This document shows, piece by piece, positions 53,226-64,000 of a stretch of DNA of 64,000 bases. Origin of the DNA: Euglena gracilis (taxonomy: Eukaryota; Euglenida; Euglenophyceae; Euglenales). A model generated the notes under the pieces. The model saw only the letters and a program-made list of their open reading frames with translations. It was not told the DNA's origin and ran no database searches. The stretch spans positions 22,908,588-22,972,587 of the forward strand of contig CP154956.1 of assembly GCA_039621445.1 (NCBI GenBank), in the 5' to 3' direction. Position 1 is the stretch's first letter. Every line of letters starts with the position of its first letter. A program made the position numbers and the translations under genes.

Positions 53226-53607
53226 TGTCAATCAAAAGGCGAATATTCAAATTCAAAAAAAGAAGAGCAAGCCGCGCTGGGAAGCAAGGTGAACGTGTTC
53301 TTCCGCCCCCCCCCCGCTACCCTTTTTAAGTTCAAACCCGGCTTCTCCTCCACCCCCCCCCCCTATTGCTTCAGAGGCACCCCCAAGGAGTTGGCCAAAA
53401 ATACCGTCCCCCCCCCCAATTTTTGAATTATTTGGCTGCCGGAACCCAGGTTCTGGCTGAATTCAGGGACCGAAAGACACAAAAAAAGAGAATTTTTGGG
53501 GCGTGTGTGCCTATTTTTACCGGAGCGCCGGGTAACTGTTTTCCCCCATTCGGCCTGCCGGGGAGACCACTCCGCGCACGGTCACCGAACCGGCAAGAGG
53601 GGAAAAC
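53226..53607 (+). repeat. 3' LTR of C
   Basis: Starts TGTCAATCAAAAGG and ends GGGGAAAAC; about 85-90 percent identical to the left LTR by eye. No clear polypurine tract precedes it, so the true left edge may be earlier. Confidence 0.75.
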
Positions 53608-56600
53608 TCCAGGCTCTCGTCCTTGTCGTTGTCCTTCAGCGGGGGTATCCCGAGCTGAGGGTCGCCCCACACGCTCCTTCGTGGCTTTCGTTGGTTTCCC
53701 AGGGGTAGCCGTGGGGGATGGTGTGGGTGTAGGTTTTTTTCCGGCGCACTTTGCATTGGCTGAGCCTCTTGTGGGGGAATAGACATCCGCTCAATATTTT
53801 TTTCAGATGCCGGTTTCCGTGTGCATTGACGCTTCGGTGCTGTAGTTGTGTTTGTGCGCTGAGGTGCAGGTTCGTCCCGTGCCTCTGGTGGCGCTACCGG
53901 TGCTGGTGCAGGTTCATCCTGTGCTTGCATGTTGGGTGTTGTCTCCGCTGCCATTGCTGTCCGTTCGTCATCCGTCCGAGTCGCTTCTGACACCGGCGGT
54001 GGTTGCGCCGTTGGGGGAGGTTCATCTTCCACCATGGAGGTAGTGTCCGGAGTTACTTCCGCCGGCTGGGCAGTTTCCGCCACAGCTGTGGAAGAACTGG
54101 CTGCAGTGCCACGTGGAGTGACCACTGCTATCAGCAAACACAAAACACCAAGTACACGTCCGCCCAGCGATGTGCGACGCTCCGGCCCTTCTGCCGAAGT
54201 GGGCTCATTCGCTGGCTCCTCTGTCGACGGGGCTTCCCGGAAACAGGGAGCTTGAGGCGTAGTACTCAGGCGTGTGGGGTACTGTCTCCGGCGGCTTTTC
54301 CCGCGGTGGAGTTGTACTCAGTGAGTGCCTGTTGTACTCAGTGAGGTAGGTGACAGTGGTACAGGTGTTATTTCACCTGCTGGCGATCATGGGCGCTGAG
54401 CAGTTTCTGCCACAGTGTCCAGCATCACGACAGGTGGGCTAGGGGTTTCCCGTGCCGGAGGTTCTCCCGGAAGAGGTTCATCCTCGGCCATGAAGACCGC
54501 TTCCTCCTCCTCCTCCTCCTCCGCTTCCGGAGGGGACTCGGCTGTGTAGCTGTGCTGCAGAACGCGGGTCTTTTCCGCTCTTGTAGCACCCTTGTGCATC
54601 TGACAGGCGGTAAAAGCTTATACTTTCACTCCTGTCAGAGTTGGGGTATGGGGGTAGCTCATCCTCGATGATCATGCAGAGGTCTTACCACTGCATCCAC
54701 GACGGTTCCAGCCCATGCCGTACTCTCTTGCGTCTTCCAGGAAGGCGGGCAACGGAAGAGAATAATGAGGTTGTTTCACCTCGCTTGCCGCAAAAAAAGG
54801 CTTGGAAGCCCTCCCAGAGCAGTATATTCTCGAACTGGGTTTCGAGGTGCTTCTCGAGACCGGTTTGGGCCTCCTGCCAGTCCGGCCACAGGTTCATCCT
54901 GCGTCGGTCCGGGTCATTGGGTCTGGCTTCTAACTCGGTGTATCCCCGGGGTAGCCACTTCCTATGGATATCCATATCAGCGGTCATGAATTCCAGGGAA
55001 AAAAACTGTAAACCTCCAGGACGTAGGTATTCCACGCCATTTGCCAGTATTGTTGCAGTCAAAATATTTTCTGCCGGTGCTGTTTCAGTCACTTTCGGTC
55101 TTGCGTTCCAATCTTGGTAATCCAGCACTGATTCAGGAGAAATCTCCTGGTCGGCTGGCTGCCGGCATTCTCGGCAGTCGAAGGCGGTTTTCCGCGTTCT
55201 CCGAAACCGCAGAAGTCAACAATGTGTACTCCTTTGCAAAACTGGCATTGCAGTTCGTACCGTTGAGGGTAAATCCTCCCCAAATAATACCCCCGGGGTA
55301 ATATGTTTTCGCCCGAAGTCCCGGCCCGAGGGGGGGGGGTATTATTTGGGGGGGTATTATTTTTCCAAAATTTTCGAAATTTTCCGAAGTCCCGTAAAAC
55401 CCAAAATAGCACCCAAAACCGCCCTTTGGGGTCATTTTTTGCACTTTCTTGTGGAATTTACCATTTTTGGAGGTCAGATGAGCCAGAAAAATTCATTTTT
55501 TTCGTAATTTGTTATCAGAAATTGTGATTTTTACCTACATTTTCAGGTCGAACATCCGGGCCTTCGGCCCGAAACCGGGGGGGGGGGTATTATTTCGGCG
55601 GCCGAAGTCAAGGGGGGGGGGTATTTGGGGGGGTATTATTTGGGGCGTGTTATTTGGGGGGTTTACGCGAGGTCGACGTCCAGCACCTTGAACAGCATGC
55701 CATGCATGCTGTCCAAGTGGATTTGGAGATTGCACGTGAACATTACCGCTGCCTGCTCCTGGAGTTCCTCCGGCAGGGGGTAATATTTCCACTGGATTAC
55801 CAGTGCTCCGACGGAACACATGCGTGGGTAGATTTCCTTCAGCTGTGCAACTAACAATTCGTCGTCGGCACATGTATTCATACAGTCGACGTAGGTCCGA
55901 CCGTTTCGGTCGGTAAAAAAACCGAAGTTCTGGCAGCAGAAACCGGACATCCGGTCCAGGACAACTTCATCCGAATCATGTGGATCACGTTGCCTGCGCG
56001 TGTATATTTCTGGAGATCTTCGTCGAGTTTTGTCCAGATTTACTCAAGGTAGTTGAACACCAAGGAAACGTCATAATCCTTCTTTTTCGAGGGTTCGGCG
56101 GCTTTTCCGCCTTTTCCTGCTGGGGGTCCGGCAGATTTTCTGCCTTTGCCTGGAGCTGACCATGCGGCTTTTCCGCCTTTGCCAGGTGGGTCTTTCCCAC
56201 CTTTCTCCTGGACTTTTCCTTTCACCTCACCCTTGCCTTTTACTCTTACCCTTTGTGTTACACAGCTATTCGAATGTCGCCCAGTAATCCCAGTATACTG
56301 CATCTTCCGCAGTATATACCGGGTAAGTCACGGATTCTGTGCTGGGCGTCTGAGAAAATTCCTGCTCATCGTCACCACGATTCGAGTACACTGGTGCGAC
56401 CCGGGGTGGTCGGGTTTCCCGACGTGCCCGTTCTGCCGTCACGTCTGGCGATGGCGGAGCTTCCTCCTCAGTGTCGACGTGCATCGCTGCGGGCGGAGCT
56501 TCCGATCTCGGTGAGCGGCGCTGTGGCTCTCACGTCAGGTTTTCCGGGCCGCGGTCACGTTTGCCGGCGGCAGAGCTTGTGGGTCGTGCTGATGGCGCTT

Positions 56601-56980
56601 CCGGCACAGCAACATCCCGCTGTCGCACTGGTTGACCTGATCGTGATGGGGCTGGGACTCCGGTGAGAGCCGTCACAGCAGCATGATACTGCTTGCGCTC
56701 ATCCCTCGTCACCTCCGCCCGGGCAGTGTATCCCTGTCCGGCGGAAGGAGGCTGACGTGCGATCTGACCGACACAGCATATTCATACCTTGACGCTCATC
56801 CTCGGAATCGAATGGCCGGCCAGTCCTCGGGTTAACGTGTTCATCCCGCACCTGGGGGACCGTCTCCGCTCGAGGCGCTGCAGCGGCTTCCTGCGTACGA
56901 GCGCTCCGGGCAGTGTCAGACGTCGCGGGAGGGTTTCCCTCCGCGTAGCGCCTTGGCATAGGGTCAGGTATGGTAGGGTG
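53608..56980 (-). mobile_element. Fragment D: accessory region of an A/B-family element, inverted
   Basis: On the minus strand it is collinear with about 14,725-17,870 of A: 'HPTIPDPMPRRYAEGNPPAT' at 56,980, the KG-rich segment at 56,270-56,040, the globular part at 55,950-54,690 and the acidic linker to 53,620. All pieces are frame-disrupted. A MITE-like insert (55,272-55,663) lies in the globular part. It is cut by the LTR of C on one side and by satellite on the other. It is more diverged from A and B than they are from each other, yet the same protein words are kept. Confidence 0.85.
55272..55663 (-). mobile_element. MITE-like insert in D, TA target duplication
   Basis: The intact site in A reads GGGGGTACGCGAGG on the complementary strand; here TA is duplicated (55,270-55,271 and 55,664-55,665) around 392 bp. 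Ends are inverted (AATCCTCCCCAAATAATACC and TATTTGGGGGGTT), with internal repeats of GGTATTATTTGGGGG. A CGGGCC-TTC-GGCCCG hairpin lies at 55,557-55,571. Same architecture as 21,555-21,965 but different sequence. Confidence 0.7.
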
Positions 56981-59900
56981 GGAGGCGCACAATAGCACTT
57001 TGGCAACGGACGCCTCGAATATGCCCGGGACGGAGCGCTCGTTTTTACAGCGCCGGCGCGGTCGATTTCGGCCGAAAATGACTGAAAAACGACGTTTTGG
57101 GCGGCGTCCGTTGCCAAAGTGCTATTTTGCGCCTCCCGGGCGGTAATTGCTGCGTTTTACGCACACCCGCCGCGGGCAAATTTGCGCAGGCAAAATTGCG
57201 CCTGTCCGCCCGCCGCCCTTCGCAACAGTTAGGTAAATGATACCCGACCTCTGCCCGGGGCCGAGCGCTCGTTTTTACAGCGCCGGCGCGGCCGACTTCC
57301 GCGGAGAATGACCGAAAAATTACGTTTTGCGGGCGTCCGTTCGTTGCCAAAGTGCTATTTTGCGCCTCCCGGGCGATAATTGCCGCGTTTTACGCACGCC
57401 CGCCAGGGGCAAAAATGCTGCTGTGCGCCCGCAGCTCTTCGCAGCAGTTAGGTAAAGGACCGCCGACCTCTGCCCGGGGCGGACCGCTCGTTTTTACAGC
57501 GCCGGCGCGGTCATTTTCGGCGGAAATCGGCCGCGCCGACGCGCTGTAAAAACGAACGTTCCGCCCCCGGGTAGAGGTCGGCGATTCTTTACCTAACTGT
57601 TACGAAGGGCGGCGGGCGGACAGGCGCAAGTTTGCCCGCGGCGGGCGTGCGTAAAACGCAGCAAGTACCGCCCGGGAGGCGCAAAGTAGCACTTTCGTTG
57701 GGGGACGACTGTTTCCAAAGTGCTATTTTGCGCCTCCTGGGCGGTAATTGCTGCGTTTTACGCACAAACGACGCGGGCAAATTTGCGTGTGCAAAATTGC
57801 GCCTGTCCGCCAGCTGCCCTTCGCAACAGTTAGGTAAAGGACACCCGACCTCTGCCCGGGGCGGAGCGCTCGTTTTTAGAGCAACGGCGCGGCCGATATC
57901 CGCGGAAAATGACCGAAAAATGACGTTTTGTGGGGCGACCGTTGCCAAAGTGCTCTTTTGCGCCTCCCTGGTGGCAATTGCTGCGTTTTACGCACGCCCG
58001 CCGTGGGCAAAAATGCGCCTGTCCGCCCTCCGCCCTTCGCAGCAGTTAGGTAAAGGATGGCCGACCTCTACCCGGGGCGGAGCACTCGTTTTTGCAGCGC
58101 CGGCGCGGCCGATGTCCGGAGAGAATACCCAAAAATGACGTTTTGGGGGCGTCCGTTGCCAAAGTGCTATTTTGCGCCTCCTGGGCGGTAATTGCTGCGT
58201 TTCACGCCGCTCATCGCGGTCAAAATCGCGCCTGTCCGCCGGCCACCCTTCGCATCAGTTAGATAAAGGATCGCCGACCTCTACTGGGGGAGGAGCGTTC
58301 GTTTTAAGAGCGCCGGCGCGGCGGACTTCGGCCGAGAATGAAAGAAAAATGACGTTTTGGTGGCGTCCGTTGCCAAAGTGCTATTTTGCGCCTCCCGGCG
58401 GTAACTGCTGCCTTTTACGCAGGCCGGCCGCGGGCAAATTTGCGCCTGTCCGCCCGCCGCCCTTCGCAACAGTTAGCTAAAGGATCGCGGACCTCTACCC
58501 GGGCCGGAGGGCTCGTTTTTTACAGCACCACCCCGGCCGATTTCCGCTGGACTGACCGAAAAATAACGTTTTGGGGGGCGTCCGTTGCCAACGTGCATTT
58601 TTGCGCCTCCCGGGCGGTAATTGCTGCGTTTTAAGAACGCCAGCCGCGGGTAAAATTGCTCCTGTCCGCCTGCAGCCCTTCGCAACAGTTAGGTAAAGGA
58701 TCGCCGCCCTCTACCCGGGGCGGAGCGCTCGTTTTTTTCAGCGCCGGAGCGGCCAATTCTCGCGGACTATGACTATTTTTTTCGGGTAGTTCGGGTATCC
58801 TTTAACTAACTGTTGTGAAGGGCGGCGGGGTGACAGGCCCAATTTTGCCTGCGCCGGGAGTGCGTAAAATGCGGCACTTACCGCCCGGGAAGCGCAAAAT
58901 AGCACTCTGGTAACGGACGTAATGACGTAAAAAGACCCAAAACGTCATTTTTCGGACATTTACGGCCGAAATCGGCCGCGCCGGCGATGTAAAAACGAGC
59001 GCTCCGCCCCGGGTAGAGGTCGGCGCTCCTTTACCTAACTGTTGCGAAGGGCGGCGGGCGGACAGGCGCAATTTGGCCCACGCAATTTTGCCCGCGGCGG
59101 CCGTGCGTAAAACGCAGCAATTACCGCCCAGGAGGCGCAAAATAGCACTTTGGCAACGGACGCCCCCGAAACGTCATTTTTCGGTCATTCTCCGCGGAAA
59201 TCGGCCTCGCCGGCGCTCTAAAAACGAACCCTCCGGCCCGGGGTAGAGGCCGGCGATCCTTTACCTAACTCTTACGAAGGGCGGCGGGCGGACAGGCGCA
59301 ATTTTGCCTGCGGCGGGCGTGCGTAAAATGCAGCACTTACCGCCCACGAGGCACAAAATAGCACTTCGGCAACGGACGCCCCCCAAAACGTCATTTTTCG
59401 GTCAGTTTCCGCGGAAATCAGCCGCGCCGTTGCTCTAAAAACGAGCGCTCCGCCCCGGGTAGAGGTCGGCGATCCTTTACCTAACTGTTGCGAAGGCCGG
59501 CGGGCGGACAGGCGCAATTTTGCATACGCTAATTTACCCGCGGCGGGTGTGCGTAAAACGCAGCAATTACCGCCTGGGAGGCGCAAAATAGCACTTTGGC
59601 AACGACGCCCCCAAAACGTCATTTTTCTTTCATTGTCGGCCGACATCGGCCGCGCCGGCGCTCTAAAAACGAACGCTCCGCCCCCGTTAGAGGTCCGCGA
59701 TCCTTTACTTAACTGTTTCGAAGGGCGGCGGGCGGACAGGCGCAATTTCGCCCGCGGCGGGTGTGCGTAAAACGCAGCAATTACCGCCTGGGAGGCGCAA
59801 AATAGCACTTTGGCAACGGACGCCCACCAAAACGTCATTTTTTGGTCACTCTTGGCCAAAATCGGCCGCGCCGGCGCTGTAAAAACGACCCGTCCGCCCC

Positions 59901-61546
59901 GGGCAGAGGTCGGCGATTCTTTAGCTAACTGTTGCGAATGGCGGCGGGCGGACAGGCGCAACTTTGCCTACACAAATTTGCCCGCGGAGGGTGTGCGTAA
60001 AACGCAGCAATTACCGCCCAGGATGCGCAAAGTAGCGCTTTGGCAACCGTCGCCCCCCAAAACGTCGTTTTTTGGTCATTTTTGGCCGAAATCGGCGCGC
60101 CGACGCTGTAAAAACGAGCGCTCCTCCCCGGGTAGAGGTCGGCGATCCTTTACCTAACCGTTGCGAAGGGCGGCGGGCAGACAGGCGCAATATTGCCCGC
60201 GGCGGGCGTGCGCAAAACGCAGCAATTACCGCCCAGGAGGCGCAAAATAGCACTTTGGCAACAAACGCCCCCCAAAACGACATTCTTCGGTCATTCTCCG
60301 CGGAATTCGGCCGCGCCGGTGCTCTAAAAACGAGCGCTCCCCCCCGGGTAGAGGTCGGCGATCCTTTACCTAACTGTTGCGAAGGGCGGCGGGCAGACAG
60401 GCACAATTTTGCATACGCAAATTTACCCGCGGCGGGTGTGCGTAAAACGCAGCAATTACCGCCCACGAGGCACAAAATAGCACTTCGGCAACGGACGCCC
60501 CCCAAAACGTCATTTTTTGGTCATTTTCGGCCGAAATCGGCCGCGCCGGCGCTGTAAAAACGAGCGCTCCGCCCCGGGTACAGGTCGGCGATTCTTTACC
60601 TAACTGTTGGGAAGGGCGGCGGGCGGACAGGCGCAATTTTGCCCGCGGTGGGCGTGCACAAAACGCAGCAATTACCGCCCAGGAGGCGCAAAACAGCACT
60701 TTGGCAACAGACGCCCCCCAAAACGTCATTTTTTGGTCATTCTCCGCGGAATTCGGCCGCGCCGGCGCTGTAAAACCGAGCGCTCCTCCCCGGGCAGAGG
60801 TCGGGTATCCTTCAACTAACTGTTGCGAAGGGCGGCGGGCGGACAGCCGCAATTTTGCCCGCGGCTTGCGTGCGCAAAATGCAGCAATTACCGCCCGGCA
60901 GGCGCAAAATAGCACTCTGGTAACGGCCGTAATGACGGAAAAATGACAGAAAACGTCATTTTTGGGACACTTTAGGCCAAAATCGGCCGCGCCGGAGCTC
61001 TAAAAACGAGCGCTCCGCCCCAGGTAGAGGTCGGCGATCCTTTACCTAACTGATGCGAAGGGCGGCGTGCGTACAGGCGCAATTTTGCTCACGTAATTTT
61101 GCGGATGCGCAAAATAGCCCTTTGGCAACGGACGCCCCCCAAAACGTCATTCTTCGGTTATTCTCCGCGGAAATCGGCCGCGCCGGCGCTGTAAAAACGA
61201 GCGCTCCGCCCCGGGCAGAGGTCGGGTATCCTTTACCTAACTGTTGTGAAGGGCGGCAGGCAGACAGGCGCAGTTTTACATACGCAAATTTGCCCGCGGC
61301 GGATGTGCGTAAAACGCAGCAATTACCGCCTGGGAGGCGCAAAATAGCACTTTGGCATCGGTCGCCCCCCAAAACGTCATTTTTCGGTCATTCTCCGCGG
61401 AAATCGGCCGCGCCGGCGCTCTAAAAACGAGCGCTCCGCCCCGGGTAGAGGTCGGCGATCCTTTACCTAACTGTTGCGAAGGGCGGCGGGCGGACAGGCG
61501 CATTTTTGCCCACGGCGGGCGTGCGTAAAACGCAGCAATTACCGCC
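56981..61546. repeat. Satellite array with multiple orientation switches
   Basis: About twenty monomers of 215-250 bp. Orientation: minus for a short piece (56,981-57,013), plus 57,023-57,520, minus 57,525-57,700, plus 57,705-58,775, minus 58,790-61,546. Monomer landmarks are as at 839-1,977. Variant monomers with GTCATTACG type inserts occur near 58,915 and 60,925. It ends at 61,546 in DIRS-like recombinase sequence. Open frames of 100-230 codons here are repeat artefacts. Confidence 0.9.
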
Positions 61547-62400
61547 CCGCTCAGTCTTCAGGGCATTGGTGGGCCAGTTGTTGCACAAAGGGGTGCCCCT
61601 TCAGGATTGCACAATCCACAAGATGGCTGAAGCCCTCCTTGATCTTGCTGTTCATAGCATCAATACTGCACGAAATGCATATGCAGCAGCCTTGTTACTC
61701 CCAGGGTTTGGGTCATTGAGATTTTCACCCCTTCTGGCTCCATTGAAAAGGAAATGGAATTCCAATGTCTGCAAGTATGCCCACTTTTGGGACCCCACTG
61801 ATTTCCTAGAAAACACCTTGAGGAATTCAACACCTCTCTCAGACCTTTCTGTGAAAGATCTCAGAAACAGACTCATCATCTGTTGGAGGCTTTTGGCCCT
61901 CCACAGGAGGGTTGATCTAGCCAGGACACAGCGAAAAACCAGTTTCGTGGGAGAAAAAAATTTCATTTCATTTTATTGCAAAGGAAAGGGTGGCAATTCC
62001 CAAGTTGGGAGGAAGTTTTAAATTTGCCACACGCTCACCTCATCAGCCCCTGGCATTTATTGAAAGAGTATGTGGAAAGGACAGCCCACATGGTTGGACA
62101 CAAAAATAATTCGTTATGGTATTTGGATGGTAAAAGACCTTTGACATCAGAAAGAGTGAATTCCCTCACCAAAGAAATTCTGCACGAGGGGGGGGTGGAC
62201 ACCACCCACTGGAAACGCCACAGCACCAGAGGGGCTGGGGTTTTATGGTGGAAAAATGCTGGTTTGCAAATGGAAGAAGTCCAGCAATTGGGTCAGTGGA
62301 AAAAATTTGGGGCCTTCAAACCTCATTACTTGCGACTCGGGGTCGTATCAAAAATTCAAACAATTAGGGCCCAAAGGGGGGGTGCACAGTACCTCACCAT
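61547..62400 (+). pseudogene. DIRS-like tyrosine recombinase fragment
   Basis: Two frames: 61,547-62,021 ('FRALVGQLLHKGVPLQDCTI', 'FSPLLAPLKRKWNSNVCKYA', 'LSDLSVKDLRNRLIICWRLL') and 61,976-62,390 ('PSWEEVLNLPHAHLISPWHL', 'HWKRHSTRGAGVLWWKNAG', 'VQQLGQWKKFGAFKPHYLRL'). H-x-x-R ('HSTR'), a Gly-x-W and the tyrosine of 'HYLR' at the right spacing are the C-terminal catalytic signature of tyrosine recombinases. In DIRS-type elements it integrates circular cDNA without target duplication. The 5' side is cut by satellite; a frameshift near 62,000 disables it. Confidence 0.8.
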
Positions 62401-63175
62401 CTCGCAGTGCGGAGCCCGAATGGTCTCGGACTCCCACGACAGAGGAAGGGGGAGGAAGGGATTAAGAGGGCGAAGCACAAGAAGATGGTGGGCCCAACCC
62501 TCCCACCCAAAAAATCAGCAGAAAAAGAAAGACATCCCAACCAGAAAGGGGGCCCCCGACCAAGCAGCCATGGGAGAGGGGGGGGGCGGGGCCACGACGG
62601 TTCAGCTTCACCAAGGTGTCGGAGGGGGCCTCATCATCGCCAACTCCGGACACAAAGGCGCAATAAGAAGCACCCCCCGCACATGCACAAACACACCAGA
62701 GCAGAACAGCCGGCAAGGAAAACAGGACCTCACCATCTTCTTTTACTTCGCCCTCATGGTCACCTCCTCCCCCGTCCTCTGTCGTGGGAGTCCGAGGTCG
62801 GCTTGCCTCGAGGGAGTACGAGCCCGCGGTGTCCCCTCCAGATTGTCGGTTCGCCTCGAGGGAGGTGAGAGCATGGGCTAAGGTCAAAGGCTCTCCGAGC
62901 CCGACTCCCCCGCGTCTTACAGAGAGTTCTGGCTCAAAAGCCCAGGAAGCCCAGAAAGGGGACCAGGGAGAGAGGGGGCCCAGGGGAGTTGGCATCATCC
63001 AACTCCGTCGCTTAGTGGGACCTAGCCCAACCCCCCCAAAAAAAGGAGCAACTTACACAGCACCGTTCCTCTGTGGTGGGTTTGCCTCAGGGGGTAGACA
63101 CACACGCCCTCGCAGGGAAAAGTGCACAACCGTAGTGCTTCTCTGCGTGTTTGGCGCACTGTGCACTGTTTAATG
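62401..63175 (+). other. 3' region of the DIRS-like element with a 30-bp inverted repeat
   Basis: The recombinase frame stays open to 62,881 but becomes Gly/Arg/Thr-rich. The 30-bp segment at 62,427-62,456 (starts CGGACTCCCACGACAGAGGA) is repeated inverted at 62,765-62,794 with one mismatch, the two arms 308 bp apart. The word GCCTCGAGGGAG is directly repeated near 62,805 and 62,855. DIRS-type elements carry inverted terminal repeats and internal complementary regions, so this may be the element's end. Confidence 0.55.
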
Positions 63176-63680
63176 CCAGGAGTTTTCATATTAGAATATT
63201 TTCCAGGGAAAAAAACCAGAGAAGTTTTGCCAAAATCAAAAAACGCAAAAAAAAACTTCAAGAAAATGTCATTTGCGTTCCCCCCACCCTATTGGTCTTG
63301 AACCAATAGCCTAATCCAAGGGGGTAGGAATAACCCTTTGTCAAAATTTTCGAAAATGCGTGTCTTTGAAACAGAAAAAAATGGAGGGGGACGAGAAATT
63401 GTACTTCACACACATCCTTGGACATTCAAATAAAATGCTAAACAGAGGATGCAAAGCTCTGAAGACGTTCTTTGGAGTTCCTGAACAACAAGAATCAATT
63501 TGCCCTTCCTTGAACAAAGTAACAGCCTTGGTCTTGGAATGAGATCTGCTTGGCAGAGATGGCCCAAAAATTCTGCGACACTTCAATGATGATGCTTCAA
63601 ACACAAAAGATGACTGCTCCAATGAACATTCAAATTTCATTTCTATGAAAACGGACTTCAAAAAAATTTAGCTCACGCAG
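63176..63680. other. AT-rich sequence without recognised gene
   Basis: Base composition changes sharply to A/T-rich after about 63,180. Short frames on both strands (for example 63,360-63,542 plus and 63,661-63,341 minus) are not supported by any motif. This may be unique host DNA. Confidence 0.4.
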
Positions 63681-63684
63681 GATA

Positions 63685-63793
63685 TGTGTGTATATATAAC
63701 ATATACACACATATTCATTCATATGTGTATACAGATACAATATACATATTTTTTCACACACACATATACACCTGTATATATATATATATGCAC

Positions 63794-63840
<47 letters not shown>

Positions 63841-63960
63841 CATATATATATATATATATACATACATACATATATATACATATATATATATATACATATA
63901 TATATGTATATGCATATACACCTGTAAATATATATATATATATATATATGTATGTATATA
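63685..63960. repeat. TA/CATA-rich microsatellite
   Basis: Long run of ATATATAT, ACATATAT and TGTATATA words. The Tyr/Ile-rich frames on both strands are artefacts of the repeat. Confidence 0.95.
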
Positions 63961-64000
63961 AGGAGGAGTTGGGACCCAAACCAGGGGGGTCAATCATTAA

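Larger units (their letters stand above)
40678..53607 (+). mobile_element. Element C: 12.9-kb chromodomain Ty3/Gypsy retrotransposon with a C5-methyltransferase-like domain
   Basis: Direct repeats of about 380 bp (40,678-41,055 and 53,226-53,607) bound it, and the initiator tRNA-Met primer-binding site follows the left one. Plus-strand order: short Pro-rich ORF, opposite-strand Gag-like block, C5-methyltransferase-like domain, protease, RT, RNase H, Ala/Pro-rich spacer, integrase, chromodomain, long Pro/Gly-rich low-complexity tail. Very GC-rich, unlike A/B. No target duplication is seen because the flanks (DIRS-like and D) are unrelated. RT, RNase H and integrase carry catalytic changes and stops, so it is dead. 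Confidence 0.8.

Noticed and set aside
63685-63961. Tyr/Ile-rich open frames on both strands
   Set aside because: They are translations of a TA/CATA microsatellite.

Overview
This window looks like intergenic, transposon-saturated nuclear DNA of a eukaryote. I see no rRNA or tRNA gene, no bacterial-type operon and no convincing single-copy host gene. Almost everything is retroelement or satellite. The primer-binding sites match the 3' end of eukaryotic initiator tRNA-Met. The Lys-Gly-rich (KGKGKG) Gag-like proteins and a retrotransposon that carries a C5-cytosine methyltransferase recall dinoflagellate algae. That assignment is an inference of modest confidence.

Left half (1-38,785). A large Ty3/Gypsy chromovirus-type family has LTRs of about 425 bp that begin TGTGTACC and end GTACACT. 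The polypurine tract GGGAGGGGGA sits directly before the LTR, and the primer-binding site TGGTAGCAGA directly after it. Bases 1-838 are the 3' end of one copy (Z). Copy B (1,978-38,276) is inserted in a satellite array with a 5-bp duplication GTTTT. Copy A (4,000-20,728) is a complete 16.7-kb element inserted inside the gag of B with a 5-bp duplication ATTAA. B also holds a 411-bp TA-flanked MITE-like insert (21,555-21,965) and a 2.4-kb non-autonomous LTR element E (34,796-37,154). The gene order in A is: coiled-coil Gag, capsid-like region, CCHC knuckle, RS-rich tail, protease, Cys-rich linker, Dam/DIRS-like methyltransferase-type domain, reverse transcriptase, RNase H, integrase, chromodomain, and then about 5.4 kb of accessory ORFs of unknown function. 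All copies are broken by stops and frameshifts.

Right half (38,786-64,000). A DIRS-like reverse transcriptase/gag fragment (minus strand) is followed by element C (40,678-53,607). C is another chromodomain Ty3/Gypsy element, with LTRs of about 380 bp and primer-binding site TGGTAACAGAGG. It encodes a DNA C5-cytosine methyltransferase-like domain just upstream of its protease, while its Lys/Gly-rich Gag-like block lies on the opposite strand. Next come an inverted fragment D of the A/B family carrying a second MITE-like insert, and a satellite array of 215-250-bp monomers with several orientation switches (56,981-61,546). The window ends with a DIRS-like tyrosine recombinase fragment, an AT-rich stretch and a TA/CATA microsatellite.

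The main points of interest are two unrelated LTR retrotransposons that each carry a methyltransferase-type domain, a dense set of AAA-loop mini-hairpins specific to the A/B family and read in all three frames, and the large conserved accessory region downstream of the chromodomain.
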